This document shows, one piece after another, positions 34,526 to 43,802 of a DNA stretch of 64,000 nucleotides. The DNA comes from Promethearchaeota archaeon (lineage in GTDB: Archaea > Asgardarchaeota > Thorarchaeia > Thorarchaeales > Thorarchaeaceae), in NCBI GenBank assembly GCA_014728035.1, contig WJMJ01000101.1, positions 57,358 through 121,357 of the forward strand, given 5' to 3'. The translations under genes were made by a program, and so were the position numbers. How positions within the stretch are numbered: the stretch's first letter is position 1; the number at the start of each line of letters is the position of its first letter. A model generated the notes under the pieces. It did not search any database and had not been told where the DNA came from. It worked only from the letters and a program-made list of their open reading frames with translations.

Positions 34526-34545
34526 TACTTTCTCAAATATATAAT

Positions 34546-35262
34546 ATGAAATTAGATATACTCAGCAGCACACCTTCAGAGTATGCACCCATATTGTGCG
34601 AGGGATATGGTAGGGTATATTATTTTAGATATTTGCGGTGGAAACATGACCCACGACCTCGTGCTCTATTTCTGGGGAGATATCGACATCCTTCCACTAG
34701 AAATATGCTCATGTGCGCAATCAATCTGAATTATCTAACCGAATCACAAATTACGCGTCTACAGAGGAATTTATCCAAAGTTCTTAGTTTTTCTAGGAAT
34801 GGGTATTATAGATACTGGATGGCTCGTAGTCTCGGTCTTGGTGATATCCTGGACACGGCCTACCGCACATATCGTGTTGATGCCATTGATTCAGTTGAGG
34901 GAATTTCCCCATCTACATTGAGGTTCATAGCAGAAGGAATACAACAGGAAAGGGCCTCTGGAAAAGTCAAGAGGAAACCCATAAAACCAGATATCAAGGT
35001 GAGACAAAAGCCCAAGGTGTCAATAGAACCCGTGGAACCGGCAGAAGAGCCAGAAGAAGCCCCAGAAGAAAAACCAGAAGCTCCCGAGGTACCAGAACCA
35101 CCTGAAGAAATGGAAGAGCCGGAAGAGGCCACGGAAGAGCCAGAAGAAGGTACGGAAGAACTACCACCAGAGATTGAAAAAGCCAAAGTACCGCCGGAAC
35201 ATCCTGACGAAGAAATTGATATAGAAGAGAACCCACCGGAAGATATAAGTGAGGGTGAATGA
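34546..35262 (+). CDS. Phage protein with Pro/Glu-rich tail (238 aa)
   Basis: ATG 34546. The N-terminal 130 residues (RVYYFRYLRWKHDP, then GRYRHPSTRNM, then NLNYLTE) resemble conserved hypothetical proteins of large myophages that carry a 'lGxYxHpxT..n.l.g.NL.YL' pattern. The last 75 residues are a Pro/Glu-rich, disordered tail rich in PEE repeats. The function is unknown. The start of the next gene overlaps its stop. Confidence 0.6.
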   Translation: MKLDILSSTPSEYAPILCEGYGRVYYFRYLRWKHDPRPRALFLGRYRHPSTRNMLMCAINLNYLTESQITRLQRNLSKVLSFSRNGYYRYWMARSLGLGDILDTAYRTYRVDAIDSVEGISPSTLRFIAEGIQQERASGKVKRKPIKPDIKVRQKPKVSIEPVEPAEEPEEAPEEKPEAPEVPEPPEEMEEPEEATEEPEEGTEELPPEIEKAKVPPEHPDEEIDIEENPPEDISEGE

Positions 35263-35969
35263 ATCGTAGACCAGCCAATGCTTCTCGTGAAGCTATGCGC
35301 GAGTGGCTTACATATCATAAGAATATGTCATCGCTACAATTGGCCAGACAGAGTGGCCTAACTATAGAACGTATCATCCAATGGCGTATCCAATATGATG
35401 TTATTGACATAAAGGATAAAGAACTATTCAAAGCATGGTTATTATATAAGGATTATACAATAGGTGAATCGGCAATTTTATTAAATGTCACCCAGCGCAC
35501 ATTCAGATATTATTTAAAGAAATATAATATCAAAAAATTCGAGAAATCTGATGAGCAGTTCAGTGATTATAGACATAAGCAAGTACTTAAGTATGTTGAT
35601 TTGGATAGAAGTGTGTTGCGTGATAAAGATATGCTTGCTGAATTATATAAGCACTATGGTAGAGTTGCATTGGCCAAGATGTTTGGAGTATCTAATACAA
35701 GGATGCTAGTAGTGTTGCGCAAATTTGGTATCATGGATCCCAATAGAAAATGGGATCCACCAAATGGATGTAAAAACAGGGAATGGTTATATCAGAAATT
35801 TGTGGTGGAAGCCAAAACATTAACTGAATGTGCAAACGAAGCTGGTGTATGCCCCCATACGATACGCAATTGGCTTATTAAATTTGGTATTAGACCTAGG
35901 GATTTAGGTGAAGCTACAAGATTACGATTTAATAAGAAAGACTCTAAAGTTCTTACATGCACAGCATAA
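35259..35969 (+). CDS. Four-unit helix-turn-helix DNA-binding protein (236 aa)
   Basis: Four related units of 30-45 residues each follow the pattern of a hydrophobic helix, an A-x-x-x-G/N-V turn and a recognition helix ending in F/Y-G/N-I: about 12-48, 60-93, 125-158 and 168-211. They resemble tandem resolvase/MerR-like or sigma-region-4-like HTH elements. ATG 35259 overlaps the previous stop (ATGA). Tandem HTH units suggest binding to a repeated or long DNA site. A transcriptional or packaging-related role is possible. The 3' end overlaps the next reading frame by 62 bases. Confidence 0.7.
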   Translation: MNRRPANASREAMREWLTYHKNMSSLQLARQSGLTIERIIQWRIQYDVIDIKDKELFKAWLLYKDYTIGESAILLNVTQRTFRYYLKKYNIKKFEKSDEQFSDYRHKQVLKYVDLDRSVLRDKDMLAELYKHYGRVALAKMFGVSNTRMLVVLRKFGIMDPNRKWDPPNGCKNREWLYQKFVVEAKTLTECANEAGVCPHTIRNWLIKFGIRPRDLGEATRLRFNKKDSKVLTCTA

Positions 35970-36876
35970 TGTAGTCGAAGCACATGTTGTAAGATCCAAT
36001 CAAATAAGGGTAAGGTTCACTGACGGCATCATTGAATATTGGTGGTATAGGGTCGATGTGAGCAAGAATAACATATATAGAGTATATGTTATGCCCACTG
36101 ATAGCTATCCGTTTGATACAAATAATCATCCGGAGATATTAAGTCAATTTACACGCAATCCTCTTTATAAAGAAGAATATGATAGATCAGATGGTCAGTT
36201 CATGGTTAGATACAAATATTTAAAAAAGTTTAAATTCTGTAATGTTAGAATATTCCTACACGAATTTGCAAAAAAGTTAGACGATGAAGGGTGGATTGAT
36301 ATTTGGCATCCCAATGACCAATTGTCTCACATGATGCATAGATGTCGTAGATATAATTTAAATCGTCTAAGGCAATCTGATCATGAATACCTGGAAAGTA
36401 TATGGTGTTATAAGTTTTCACAACCTATCCTTGCTTCTCTGACTAATATGCGTGATCACACAAATGGTGTCATAGATAAAGCGTGGACTACAAAACCTCT
36501 TTTGAGGGCTATGAATAGATTGTATAGAAAGAAAAAATCTATCACAAGATTTAATTTATTTTGCGAATTGAAAAGCAAGTTTACTGGTTTGTCTCTTGGA
36601 TACCCAATGTCAATGGCTTCATTTCTTCAGAACCACACACGTGGTCCTATTGACGACCATACTTGTTCACCATGGATATCATTAGCTTGCACAATTGCCG
36701 GAATTCCATATAATAATGGTAATAGTAAGATCTTGATCACAGACAGAGAAGATGAATTGAATGATAGAAAGACTGTATTATATCTAGGGGATCTTGAAAA
36801 TCACACGGAAAAATTTTATATCTATGGCCCCAATGACCATTCAAAGACCAAAATTATCACCATCAAATATAATTAA
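35908..36876 (+). CDS. Hypothetical protein (322 aa)
   Basis: GTG 35908 is preceded by TAGGGA at optimal spacing and lies inside the end of the HTH gene. It is a basic, aromatic-rich alpha/beta protein with several Trp and His residues in the N-terminal half. A nuclease or nucleic-acid-binding function is possible but not shown by motif. It is followed by a good ribosome binding site for the next gene. Confidence 0.6.
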   Translation: MKLQDYDLIRKTLKFLHAQHNVVEAHVVRSNQIRVRFTDGIIEYWWYRVDVSKNNIYRVYVMPTDSYPFDTNNHPEILSQFTRNPLYKEEYDRSDGQFMVRYKYLKKFKFCNVRIFLHEFAKKLDDEGWIDIWHPNDQLSHMMHRCRRYNLNRLRQSDHEYLESIWCYKFSQPILASLTNMRDHTNGVIDKAWTTKPLLRAMNRLYRKKKSITRFNLFCELKSKFTGLSLGYPMSMASFLQNHTRGPIDDHTCSPWISLACTIAGIPYNNGNSKILITDREDELNDRKTVLYLGDLENHTEKFYIYGPNDHSKTKIITIKYN

Positions 36877-36892
36877 GAACTAGGAGGATCCA

Positions 36893-37123
36893 ATGATGGT
36901 GATTACTATAGAAAGAAGGTTGCCAGTTATCAATGGATTTGTGCGTATCCCAGATGTTGGGAACCGCGCACTAACTTCATTGACCCCCGCAGCTGTGGAG
37001 TCATTGATACCAGTGTCTAGTGAGAGTACGATAGTGGATCAAAACTTTGTAGCATTTCCGGCATACTATGCCGACGAGGTAGTTCCAGAAGATTATTTTG
37101 GGACTTTGCGAGAAGCGGTATAA
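36893..37123 (+). CDS. Small hypothetical protein (76 aa)
   Basis: ATG 36893 after TAGGAGGATCCA. It is a soluble beta-type sequence with a Pro-rich start. Its stop is directly followed by the start of the next gene, so they are coupled. It precedes a large fibre gene and may help assemble it. Confidence 0.55.
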   Translation: MMVITIERRLPVINGFVRIPDVGNRALTSLTPAAVESLIPVSSESTIVDQNFVAFPAYYADEVVPEDYFGTLREAV

Positions 37124-37369
37124 ATGGCAAGCGTGAACATCTTAGATGATATTATGGAACGTAGAAATGTGGCAAGCACATTTCCTGAAGGTGGATTGCC
37201 ACACAGATTTATTGAATTGCTTGGCGGTGAAATTGTAGAAGTTACCGCATTTGAACCTGATGCTCGCACCTCTGATATGGATTTTTATTACAATGCTCGT
37301 GATAATGTGTTATATAAAAGAATAAAGAGCCGTTTTCCTCATTGGATGCGTGTGACAGACTACCATTAG
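37124..37369 (+). CDS. Small hypothetical protein (81 aa)
   Basis: ATG 37124 abuts the previous gene. The C-terminal half (DFYYNARDNVLYKRI) resembles the strand pattern of the short attachment modules at the starts of the larger fibre proteins. It may be a free-standing attachment or connector protein. This is a tentative reading. Confidence 0.5.
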   Translation: MASVNILDDIMERRNVASTFPEGGLPHRFIELLGGEIVEVTAFEPDARTSDMDFYYNARDNVLYKRIKSRFPHWMRVTDYH

Positions 37370-37391
37370 TTGTTAGAGCAGGAGATGAATA

Positions 37392-39770
37392 ATGCTGTAT
37401 AAGATTCCACCGGCCAGTCAATTGCAGGACACTCAGTTCGTCCAAGTTGAGGGTCCTGATGGACTTACGACTGGATATCAATATAATGCTGAGAGTAGAA
37501 CATTATACTTTAAAGAATCCCAGATCATTATTCCCAGTTTCCATGGTGTTAGCCATGTTGCTGAAGATCCTGTTCCCAATGCTACTGTAGATATGCCTGG
37601 GTTGATGTCAGCCGATGATAAGGCTAAATTAGAATCTCTGATCCAGATGCGTTTGGGTGTGCTTGGTTTTATGGGCGCTGGATTCCCTGATGATGGTGGT
37701 TGGATGCAGGGTGACATAATTATGGCATCTGGGTCCGAATTGTTGTCCATAGAACGCATAGGCAATGTAGTACGATTCACTGTTGATTCACAAATTCCTC
37801 TTAACTGTAACTGTGAAGCATGTGCACAGATATATTGGATTCAAGATGAAACTGATGTCAAAGCAATAAGGCCACCTTCATGTGCAGGCGTGCTTCCCGA
37901 TGTTAACGCCTATGGTGAGCTTGCCGTTTATCTGTTCCCTGAATCTGTGGTCGTTGATCCAAACAACGTTGCCGATACCATTAAGAATAAAAATGATTAT
38001 CCAGCATTAATATTCAAGAGGTATGAGGATTCAACAACTCCAGCACTTGGCCAAATGGAGATGGTACTTCGTCGCTCCACTTCTGGTACAAGTACTGTTG
38101 GTTGGTCAATGACTCCTGGGGATCCAGCACAGAATGAATTTGCTGAATGCGTATGGTTCACAGGTACGGATACCGACGGCAACCGAATTCGTTTCGACTT
38201 GCAAAGCGAGGATGACCCTGGTCTATTTGGAGCGTTACTCTACAAGGGACACACTCTCACGCGAAAAATGGGGGTTATTACAGATTATCGTCCCACAGTT
38301 CTCACTACAAACCAATATGAGGTCAGATATTGGGATATCCAAAATCAATCTCCATCAGGTTCATCATTTACCGCAACGAATATATGGAGATATAATAATC
38401 CCGAAAACGCTTTCACAAATCCTAGTGCACCCAAATCTCTCGCTCTAGATGGCTATAGCCAAGTTCTTCAAATAGGAACTTTGGTGCAATTGTGGGAGAT
38501 GAAAATTAGTGACACTGTCACTCGTCGCTATTTCAATTTGGAGCCACATCTTAGTGCAAATGTGATTTATAATTTAACTAATGCGCAGAGGTTTGGCGAT
38601 GCGTTGACTACCGAGAGCGATACCGATACCGAGACTGGCGGTGCTGCAACCGATATTCGTTTGCTGGAGAAGAAGCTGTGGGGAACCACATGGTTTGAAG
38701 ATCCAGTTTATATCAGCGAATCATCTACTTTGGTTGGTCCTTTGGGCAATCAGTTTGTTGCAGATATTGATTATGACTTGCCCGGACTCAAGGTTATCGA
38801 CCTGGGTGCCACAGATGCAGATTTTCATTATCCAGTTTTCTTATGGGATAGGCATAATCACCAAAATTTCTATGCCAAAATCCTGCTGGGACAACCAGAT
38901 AGTAGTAACTTCCCACCAATTGATATATTGTTGAGAGCACCTATTGATAGCTATGGTAATGTGTTCATGCAGGTTATTGATAGCGCTACTCCAACTGGTT
39001 CTGATCCATATATAGTTGTTAGCAATGTGTCTTGGGATGAGCTTCCCAGCACGGGTACCCTACAGATTCTAAACAATGTGGTTGAAGATTCTGATCCAGT
39101 GTATACTTGGGAATATATTACTAAAGCATGGCATCCTTATGGTATCATGCTGATTGGCACCACATCATTCCCAGTGTCTGGGGTCACATCTGTTGATCCC
39201 ACTGTGGTTGGGTTAGTGCATGAAGACTACAACGCTCCATGTTTGCGGCTGGAATTCTCTATTAATAATGATTCCGAGATAGTCCAGTTGCAATTCAAGT
39301 ATGGCATACTTGATATGAACCAATCTTACTCATTATCAGATGGCAGTATTAATGATGATAAGGTAAAAGATTTTGAAGAAAATAATTATGTAGTAAGCCA
39401 ATGGTTGCAACAAAACGGGTTTATTACATCTACGGAGAATCCATCCAGTACACCTACAGATTTCAGAGTCTATGTGGGTGGCTATCTACCAGCACCAGTG
39501 GGTAGCGTAACTGAACGATGGAATACACTAGAATTACTGGTGAGAGATGACCAATTGTGGGTGTGGTGGAACGATCTCATTATTCCACCTAGCACAACTC
39601 TTTCACCCGTGGCCGTAAATACACCATACTTCCCATTTGATACTGATGTTGATTTAGGTAAATTCGGATTACGAATGTGGCCAGGTACTAAAGTTCGTAG
39701 TTTGGCTGTTTATGACCAGAATACCATGAAAAATGAATTTATTCATGGGCAGTTACAGATTACTGCCTAA
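37392..39770 (+). CDS. Large tail fibre/baseplate-associated protein (792 aa)
   Basis: ATG 37392 with AGGAGATGAATA upstream. It has the attachment elements GYQYNAESRTLYF (28-40) and MPGLMSADDKAKLESL (68-83), a near-canonical tail-fibre 'GLMSxxDKxKL' motif, and a CNCEAC cluster (about 141-146). The remainder is a long beta-rich protein with many Trp and Asp residues. A virion role follows from these elements. The receptor-binding part is probably C-terminal. A convergent gene ends 11 bases into it. Confidence 0.75.
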   Translation: MLYKIPPASQLQDTQFVQVEGPDGLTTGYQYNAESRTLYFKESQIIIPSFHGVSHVAEDPVPNATVDMPGLMSADDKAKLESLIQMRLGVLGFMGAGFPDDGGWMQGDIIMASGSELLSIERIGNVVRFTVDSQIPLNCNCEACAQIYWIQDETDVKAIRPPSCAGVLPDVNAYGELAVYLFPESVVVDPNNVADTIKNKNDYPALIFKRYEDSTTPALGQMEMVLRRSTSGTSTVGWSMTPGDPAQNEFAECVWFTGTDTDGNRIRFDLQSEDDPGLFGALLYKGHTLTRKMGVITDYRPTVLTTNQYEVRYWDIQNQSPSGSSFTATNIWRYNNPENAFTNPSAPKSLALDGYSQVLQIGTLVQLWEMKISDTVTRRYFNLEPHLSANVIYNLTNAQRFGDALTTESDTDTETGGAATDIRLLEKKLWGTTWFEDPVYISESSTLVGPLGNQFVADIDYDLPGLKVIDLGATDADFHYPVFLWDRHNHQNFYAKILLGQPDSSNFPPIDILLRAPIDSYGNVFMQVIDSATPTGSDPYIVVSNVSWDELPSTGTLQILNNVVEDSDPVYTWEYITKAWHPYGIMLIGTTSFPVSGVTSVDPTVVGLVHEDYNAPCLRLEFSINNDSEIVQLQFKYGILDMNQSYSLSDGSINDDKVKDFEENNYVVSQWLQQNGFITSTENPSSTPTDFRVYVGGYLPAPVGSVTERWNTLELLVRDDQLWVWWNDLIIPPSTTLSPVAVNTPYFPFDTDVDLGKFGLRMWPGTKVRSLAVYDQNTMKNEFIHGQLQITA

Positions 39771-40095
39771 TATAATTATTTACAAGCTTGTCCAGATTTA
39801 TATCCTTAAATGGACATAGGGATAAATTCTGATCCCTATTTATGATTTTGGACGTTTCGATCGTCCTCTCTTTAAATTTGGGAAACCATGTGTCTTTGGC
39901 CCTGAACATGACATTTGGCACTGTATGATCTTGGAAAATCCTTGTCATTATAACGTCTTTTGTCTTATTATTGGTTATCTCCCTAGCCAACTTCTCCGCA
40001 TGTCGTTTATCCTCGTGACATCCGTAAAAGTATGGACCCTTGATTTCTAACTGGTTGTTTTTCTCGCTTATTGATGTGTATAGTACTATATGCAT
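39760..40095 (-). CDS. Hypothetical protein (111 aa)
   Basis: Minus-strand gene with ATG 40095 and GGAGGGGATAAAG upstream. It is a small basic alpha/beta protein with an HEDKRHAEKLAREI helix. It is convergent with the fibre gene. No family is recognised. Confidence 0.55.
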   Translation of the reverse strand: MHIVLYTSISEKNNQLEIKGPYFYGCHEDKRHAEKLAREITNNKTKDVIMTRIFQDHTVPNVMFRAKDTWFPKFKERTIETSKIINRDQNLSLCPFKDINLDKLVNNYIRQ

Positions 40096-40170
40096 ATCTT
40101 TATCCCCTCCTAAAAATATTTTTACTCAAATACCACACAAAGATACGGAAAGACATCTAGGAGCATAACT

Positions 40171-40638
40171 ATGAGTGATGGTGCCTGCCCCCAACATAAT
40201 CAGATGCTCAGAGATCTGATTGAAACGTCTACAGAAGTTAAAGAGATTAAAAGAGTCCAGATAGAACATGGTAGGACACTTTCTGAGCACGGCGCGGAAA
40301 TTTCCAAAATAAGGGGAATGTATGAAGGCGCAGTGCCAAATATGGTTGAAGACATGCGCAGGATCTTCAAAGATCAAGAAGCTGCTGAAGAAACGGCTAA
40401 CCTCTATTATGCACAAGTGCGCGATATGGCTGGCGAGCAGGAGTCTATAAATGAGAGATTGGGGAAGATAGCTTCCGATGAGACTATTGACGCACTTAAA
40501 AATCAAATGATTAGCAAAGAAGTGCATCAACAGTCTATCCAAAATATTATGTTATTTGTAAAATTGGGTTGGGTGGCTATAACCATCGCCATCTTGTCGC
40601 AAATTTTAAGATGGGTGTTCAGTAGCGGAGCCATTTAA
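40171..40638 (+). CDS. Coiled-coil protein with C-terminal membrane anchor (155 aa)
   Basis: ATG 40171 with TAGGAGCATAACT upstream. Residues 10-120 are a charged coiled coil. Residues about 126-150 (IMLFVKLGWVAITIAILSQ and beyond) form one transmembrane helix at the extreme C-terminus. This layout resembles XhlA-type phage membrane proteins that accompany lysis genes. Because it overlaps the receiver gene (shared base 40638), a membrane-tethered signalling pair is another possibility. Confidence 0.65.
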   Translation: MSDGACPQHNQMLRDLIETSTEVKEIKRVQIEHGRTLSEHGAEISKIRGMYEGAVPNMVEDMRRIFKDQEAAEETANLYYAQVRDMAGEQESINERLGKIASDETIDALKNQMISKEVHQQSIQNIMLFVKLGWVAITIAILSQILRWVFSSGAI

Positions 40639-41009
40639 TGCACGCAATCATAGTGGACGACAATGAACATCATGCTCGTCTAGCGGCGAAAATCGTAGAA
40701 CATGCATGTGGCGATAATCCAGATGTATATACAGATCCATTTATGGCATTAAGAAATTCGATGACTGAGCATCCTGATCTTATAGTTACTGATATGATGA
40801 TGCCTAAGATGGATGGAATTACGCTATTGCGTGAAATGCGCAAGGAAGGAATTTTTGCGCCAGCTATCATAGTGTCTGGACATCTAAAGCGTGTATCCGA
40901 GAAATTGCTTCCATCTAACCACATTGCGGCCATTATTCCCAAACCATTTCAAATAGAAGAACTATCAAAAGCAGTAATAGAGGCCATAGCAAAGAATGCT
41001 AGTGCCTAA
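40638..41009 (+). CDS. Stand-alone CheY-like response regulator receiver (123 aa)
   Basis: The expected residues are present: acidic pair D7-D8, phosphoacceptor D52 in VTDMMMPKMDG, the switch Ser 80 and Lys 102 in IPKPF. There is no output domain. It is coupled to the upstream membrane-anchored coiled-coil protein and convergent with the helicase gene. It could intercept phosphorelay signals of the host or work as a regulator bound to a partner. No histidine kinase is in the window. The fold call is secure; the role is inference. Confidence 0.85.
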   Translation: MHAIIVDDNEHHARLAAKIVEHACGDNPDVYTDPFMALRNSMTEHPDLIVTDMMMPKMDGITLLREMRKEGIFAPAIIVSGHLKRVSEKLLPSNHIAAIIPKPFQIEELSKAVIEAIAKNASA

Positions 41010-42574
41010 TCAATTTGTATCGCACTAATGAACCAGTCTGGCAGAAGCCTCATGCTGTCACACTGATTAAAAAACTTGTCAAAGTCGGAATCTAGAATAT
41101 AGGTAGTTGCCCAATCTGATTCTGATCTTATGCTACGCCCATAGGATTGGCAAAGTTTAAGCGCGGCCAGCCACAGATAATATCCCCATGATTCCTTAGT
41201 TCTAATTTGCAATTGCTTGTTCCTACTCGTATCTGCATAAGGAACCTTGACAATTACTTGAAAGCGAGATAAATCATCCTTGAGGTCCAAACCTTCATGC
41301 ATGGCTGGTGCTATTATGACAGTATTATTGCTTCTAGCGTGCACATCAATCAGATCCTCGCGTCTTGGATACATTCTTTGATGAATGATTCGTTGTGCAT
41401 TCTGCTCTTTTAATCCATCAATAATGTCGTACATAATTTGGAATGACTGGGTGTGTATAATACCCTTGTGTGCATGATGTTGCTCCATGATGCTATTTAT
41501 CTTATCTATCATGCTTGGCATGGTTGATTTACGATTCGCAAATTTCATAGATCCAGCGTAGTCTAGAATAATTGGTCTATTTTTAGTGGGGAATGTCGAA
41601 GGCAATCTGATATATTTTGTTTTGCTCAAATCAAGGCCAATGCTACTTGCATATACTTTGTGATTTAATACCGTGGCCGACATTAATAATCTTTTCTCAC
41701 CAGCGTTGAATAATAATTTAGGTGCATGATAATGGGATCTAAGGGGCTTTATTTTCACTATATTATCACTTAACTCTGGAACACAATCTATTTTCCTAGC
41801 ATAATTCCTTAGAGCATAATATCTGCTGCTTATAGATTCCCACTTTTCTTTTTCTCTAATATCATCTGAACTTAATTCTGTCATTCCGTTGAATTGATTT
41901 AGCTTTTCTAATATTTTGTTCGATAATTCCACAGCATCGAAGTAAGCCATATATTGTTCAGTGGTGTCAAATTCGGGGATTTTTATATCAAAGTCATTCC
42001 CATTAATGCGTGTTTCTACAAAATCCATAATTTGTGATTCTACTTGATGACATTCGTCTATAACTAACAATTTCCTCGTATCAGTAAATCTTTTAGCCAT
42101 GGTGCGTTGGAATAGAAAACTAGAGAAATTAAATAATGAGTATGGTGCATTATCGCATAGTGCAATCTGTTTATAATAGAAGCACTTACCAGCACATTGC
42201 GGCAATTTTGATTTTCCTGCACGTGCACATCGCCCCCTATGTGCATATACCTTGTACTCGCTGTCTGGATTCATCTGCCCATCAAGCCAACATCTATATG
42301 CATTGCGTCCACGCAAATCAACTAGATTTCCATGATCACCACCGAAATCCTTCATCAACTGTTCTTGAAGTATCTTCTGAATGGTAAGATAATACATTGA
42401 CCCAAATGCTGCCCCGACGGTCATTGCGATCACCGATTTGCCGCTGCCGGTGGGTGCCTCCAAAACAACATTATCATAACCATTGGCAAAAGCCTTAATA
42501 ACGCTTATTATGGTTTCTCTTTGATATTCGCGATATTTTGGATAAGGAAAGTATGATTTTAGATGATCTACCAA
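41006..42574 (-). CDS. XPD/DinG-type superfamily 2 helicase with Fe-S cysteines (522 aa)
   Basis: Motif I APTGSGKS (40-47); motif II DECH (173-176), the DEAH-variant of the XPD/DinG/Rad3 family. Between them lie four Cys at about 95, 116, 127 and 131 in the position of the iron-sulfur cluster domain. Later helicase motifs include LLMSATV, IIHTQSF and a QSYGRSIRSESD segment (motif VI QxxGRxIR). A 5'-to-3' DNA helicase acting in replication or repair is expected. It overlaps the next minus-strand gene by seven bases. Confidence 0.88.
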   Translation of the reverse strand: MVDHLKSYFPYPKYREYQRETIISVIKAFANGYDNVVLEAPTGSGKSVIAMTVGAAFGSMYYLTIQKILQEQLMKDFGGDHGNLVDLRGRNAYRCWLDGQMNPDSEYKVYAHRGRCARAGKSKLPQCAGKCFYYKQIALCDNAPYSLFNFSSFLFQRTMAKRFTDTRKLLVIDECHQVESQIMDFVETRINGNDFDIKIPEFDTTEQYMAYFDAVELSNKILEKLNQFNGMTELSSDDIREKEKWESISSRYYALRNYARKIDCVPELSDNIVKIKPLRSHYHAPKLLFNAGEKRLLMSATVLNHKVYASSIGLDLSKTKYIRLPSTFPTKNRPIILDYAGSMKFANRKSTMPSMIDKINSIMEQHHAHKGIIHTQSFQIMYDIIDGLKEQNAQRIIHQRMYPRREDLIDVHARSNNTVIIAPAMHEGLDLKDDLSRFQVIVKVPYADTSRNKQLQIRTKESWGYYLWLAALKLCQSYGRSIRSESDWATTYILDSDFDKFFNQCDSMRLLPDWFISAIQID

Positions 42575-42915
42575 TTATTGCACTCCAATACGAAACCTTT
42601 AGGCTTTTCCCAAACAAAATTGCCATATTTGAAAGCATAACCACTGGTCTTTTTGCTAGACCAGATTGTTGGATAATTAATGTTACCACCATTACGACTG
42701 TTTTGCATCATCGTAGCTAAAATTGTAGCTGTGTATAGATTGGCTGGTAATATGCTTATATGCTTTTTGCTTCTATTTATTGTGATTCTAATATGATCAA
42801 GTGGCTTATCTACCAAACCTTCTAATGCCTGCTTGATAATTTTAGACAATGCATTGTCAGATTTGTGGTGATTAATAGTAACTAGCTTGGTAATTATGTT
42901 TAGATGATCTTGCAT
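42568..42915 (-). CDS. Hypothetical protein (115 aa)
   Basis: ATG 42915. It is upstream of and overlapping the helicase start, so they are cotranscribed. It is a small basic protein with an alpha/beta pattern and no motif. It may be a helicase partner. The function is unknown. Confidence 0.55.
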   Translation of the reverse strand: MQDHLNIITKLVTINHHKSDNALSKIIKQALEGLVDKPLDHIRITINRSKKHISILPANLYTATILATMMQNSRNGGNINYPTIWSSKKTSGYAFKYGNFVWEKPKGFVLECNNW

Positions 42916-42941
42916 ATCAAAAATAGTCCGGAGGTGTAAAT

Positions 42942-43193
42942 ATGAAACTCACGATACTACATGAACAGGGGCATTGGCAGATAATGGGCGGTCATCCTGG
43001 ATACCCAGGCAAGAAGAAAAAGAAGAGACAAATGTCATTTTTCGTTCACCCACCTAAATTAAAAGTTAAGAAGATAAAATACGAGACACGTGAAGACATT
43101 CCAGACAAACCAAAATGGCCAACTTGGTATTCTATGACTAAGGAAGCGATTCCAGCATCCGGGCGTGCTGATAACATGCAATATTGGATGTGA
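42942..43193 (+). CDS. Small basic hypothetical protein (83 aa)
   Basis: ATG 42942 with CGGAGGTGTAAAT, a strong ribosome binding site. It contains a lysine-rich run (KKKKKRQ) and several Pro and Trp. It may bind nucleic acid. It diverges from the minus-strand 42915 gene, so a promoter likely lies in 42916-42941. Confidence 0.55.
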   Translation: MKLTILHEQGHWQIMGGHPGYPGKKKKKRQMSFFVHPPKLKVKKIKYETREDIPDKPKWPTWYSMTKEAIPASGRADNMQYWM

Positions 43194-43194
43194 T

Positions 43195-43380
43195 CTACCA
43201 ACTTACGAAGAATTCTATAACGTGAATATCATTACGCTTAATGAGTCTTCTAAATCTGCCATACATCTTGGATATTGATTCGACCCCATCATCTATTTCC
43301 ATGGCAACCAAAGCATCTGATTTAGTAACTAGTTGTGATCTGGACCCATCTTTGTAAATAACACGCCATTGTTTCTTCAC
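43195..43380 (-). CDS. Small hypothetical protein (61 aa)
   Basis: GTG 43380 is the only useful start and its ribosome binding site is weak. It is a short basic alpha/beta protein convergent with the small gene at 42942. It is kept because it fills the gap on the same strand as 43389. No family is known. Confidence 0.4.
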   Translation of the reverse strand: MKKQWRVIYKDGSRSQLVTKSDALVAMEIDDGVESISKMYGRFRRLIKRNDIHVIEFFVSW

Positions 43381-43388
43381 GATATAAT

Positions 43389-43724
43389 TTACTTTACATA
43401 TCTAAATCCACGAAATCCATTCATTGGTATTGGATATTCAATATCATGAAATATCGGGTCTAATATAATACAGCAACCTTTATACTGATTTCCAGTGGTT
43501 GTACATTTCATATTAGTGTCAAATCCAACCACTTTATGATATCCTCGCATGGCTTTATTCCAGATGAAATACACCTTATCACCAATATGTAAATTCTTAG
43601 GTCTTTTAGACACACACCAAAAGTAATTTATACTTTTGCCATTTTTAATCGCGTCAGCAACCTTCTCCTCCTCTTTTTGTATATCATCTAATTTGTTGTT
43701 GGGTATAGTTACCATAATATCCAC
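43389..43724 (-). CDS. Hypothetical protein, possible PUA/EVE-like fold (111 aa)
   Basis: GTG 43724 has AAGGAG six bases upstream, better than ATG 43715. YFWCVSKRPKNLHIGDKVYF (34-53) and RGYHKVVGFD (59-68) recall PUA-like/EVE or ASCH-type domains that bind modified bases or RNA. The signature is weak. It lies in a block of small genes between the helicase and the XRE regulator. Confidence 0.5.
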   Translation of the reverse strand: MDIMVTIPNNKLDDIQKEEEKVADAIKNGKSINYFWCVSKRPKNLHIGDKVYFIWNKAMRGYHKVVGFDTNMKCTTTGNQYKGCCIILDPIFHDIEYPIPMNGFRGFRYVK

Positions 43725-43802
43725 ATTATTCTCCTTGATTTATATTTGATATACTAGTAATAAAGTCAAAAATAACAGTAGCATAACATATGGGAGATCA
43801 TA

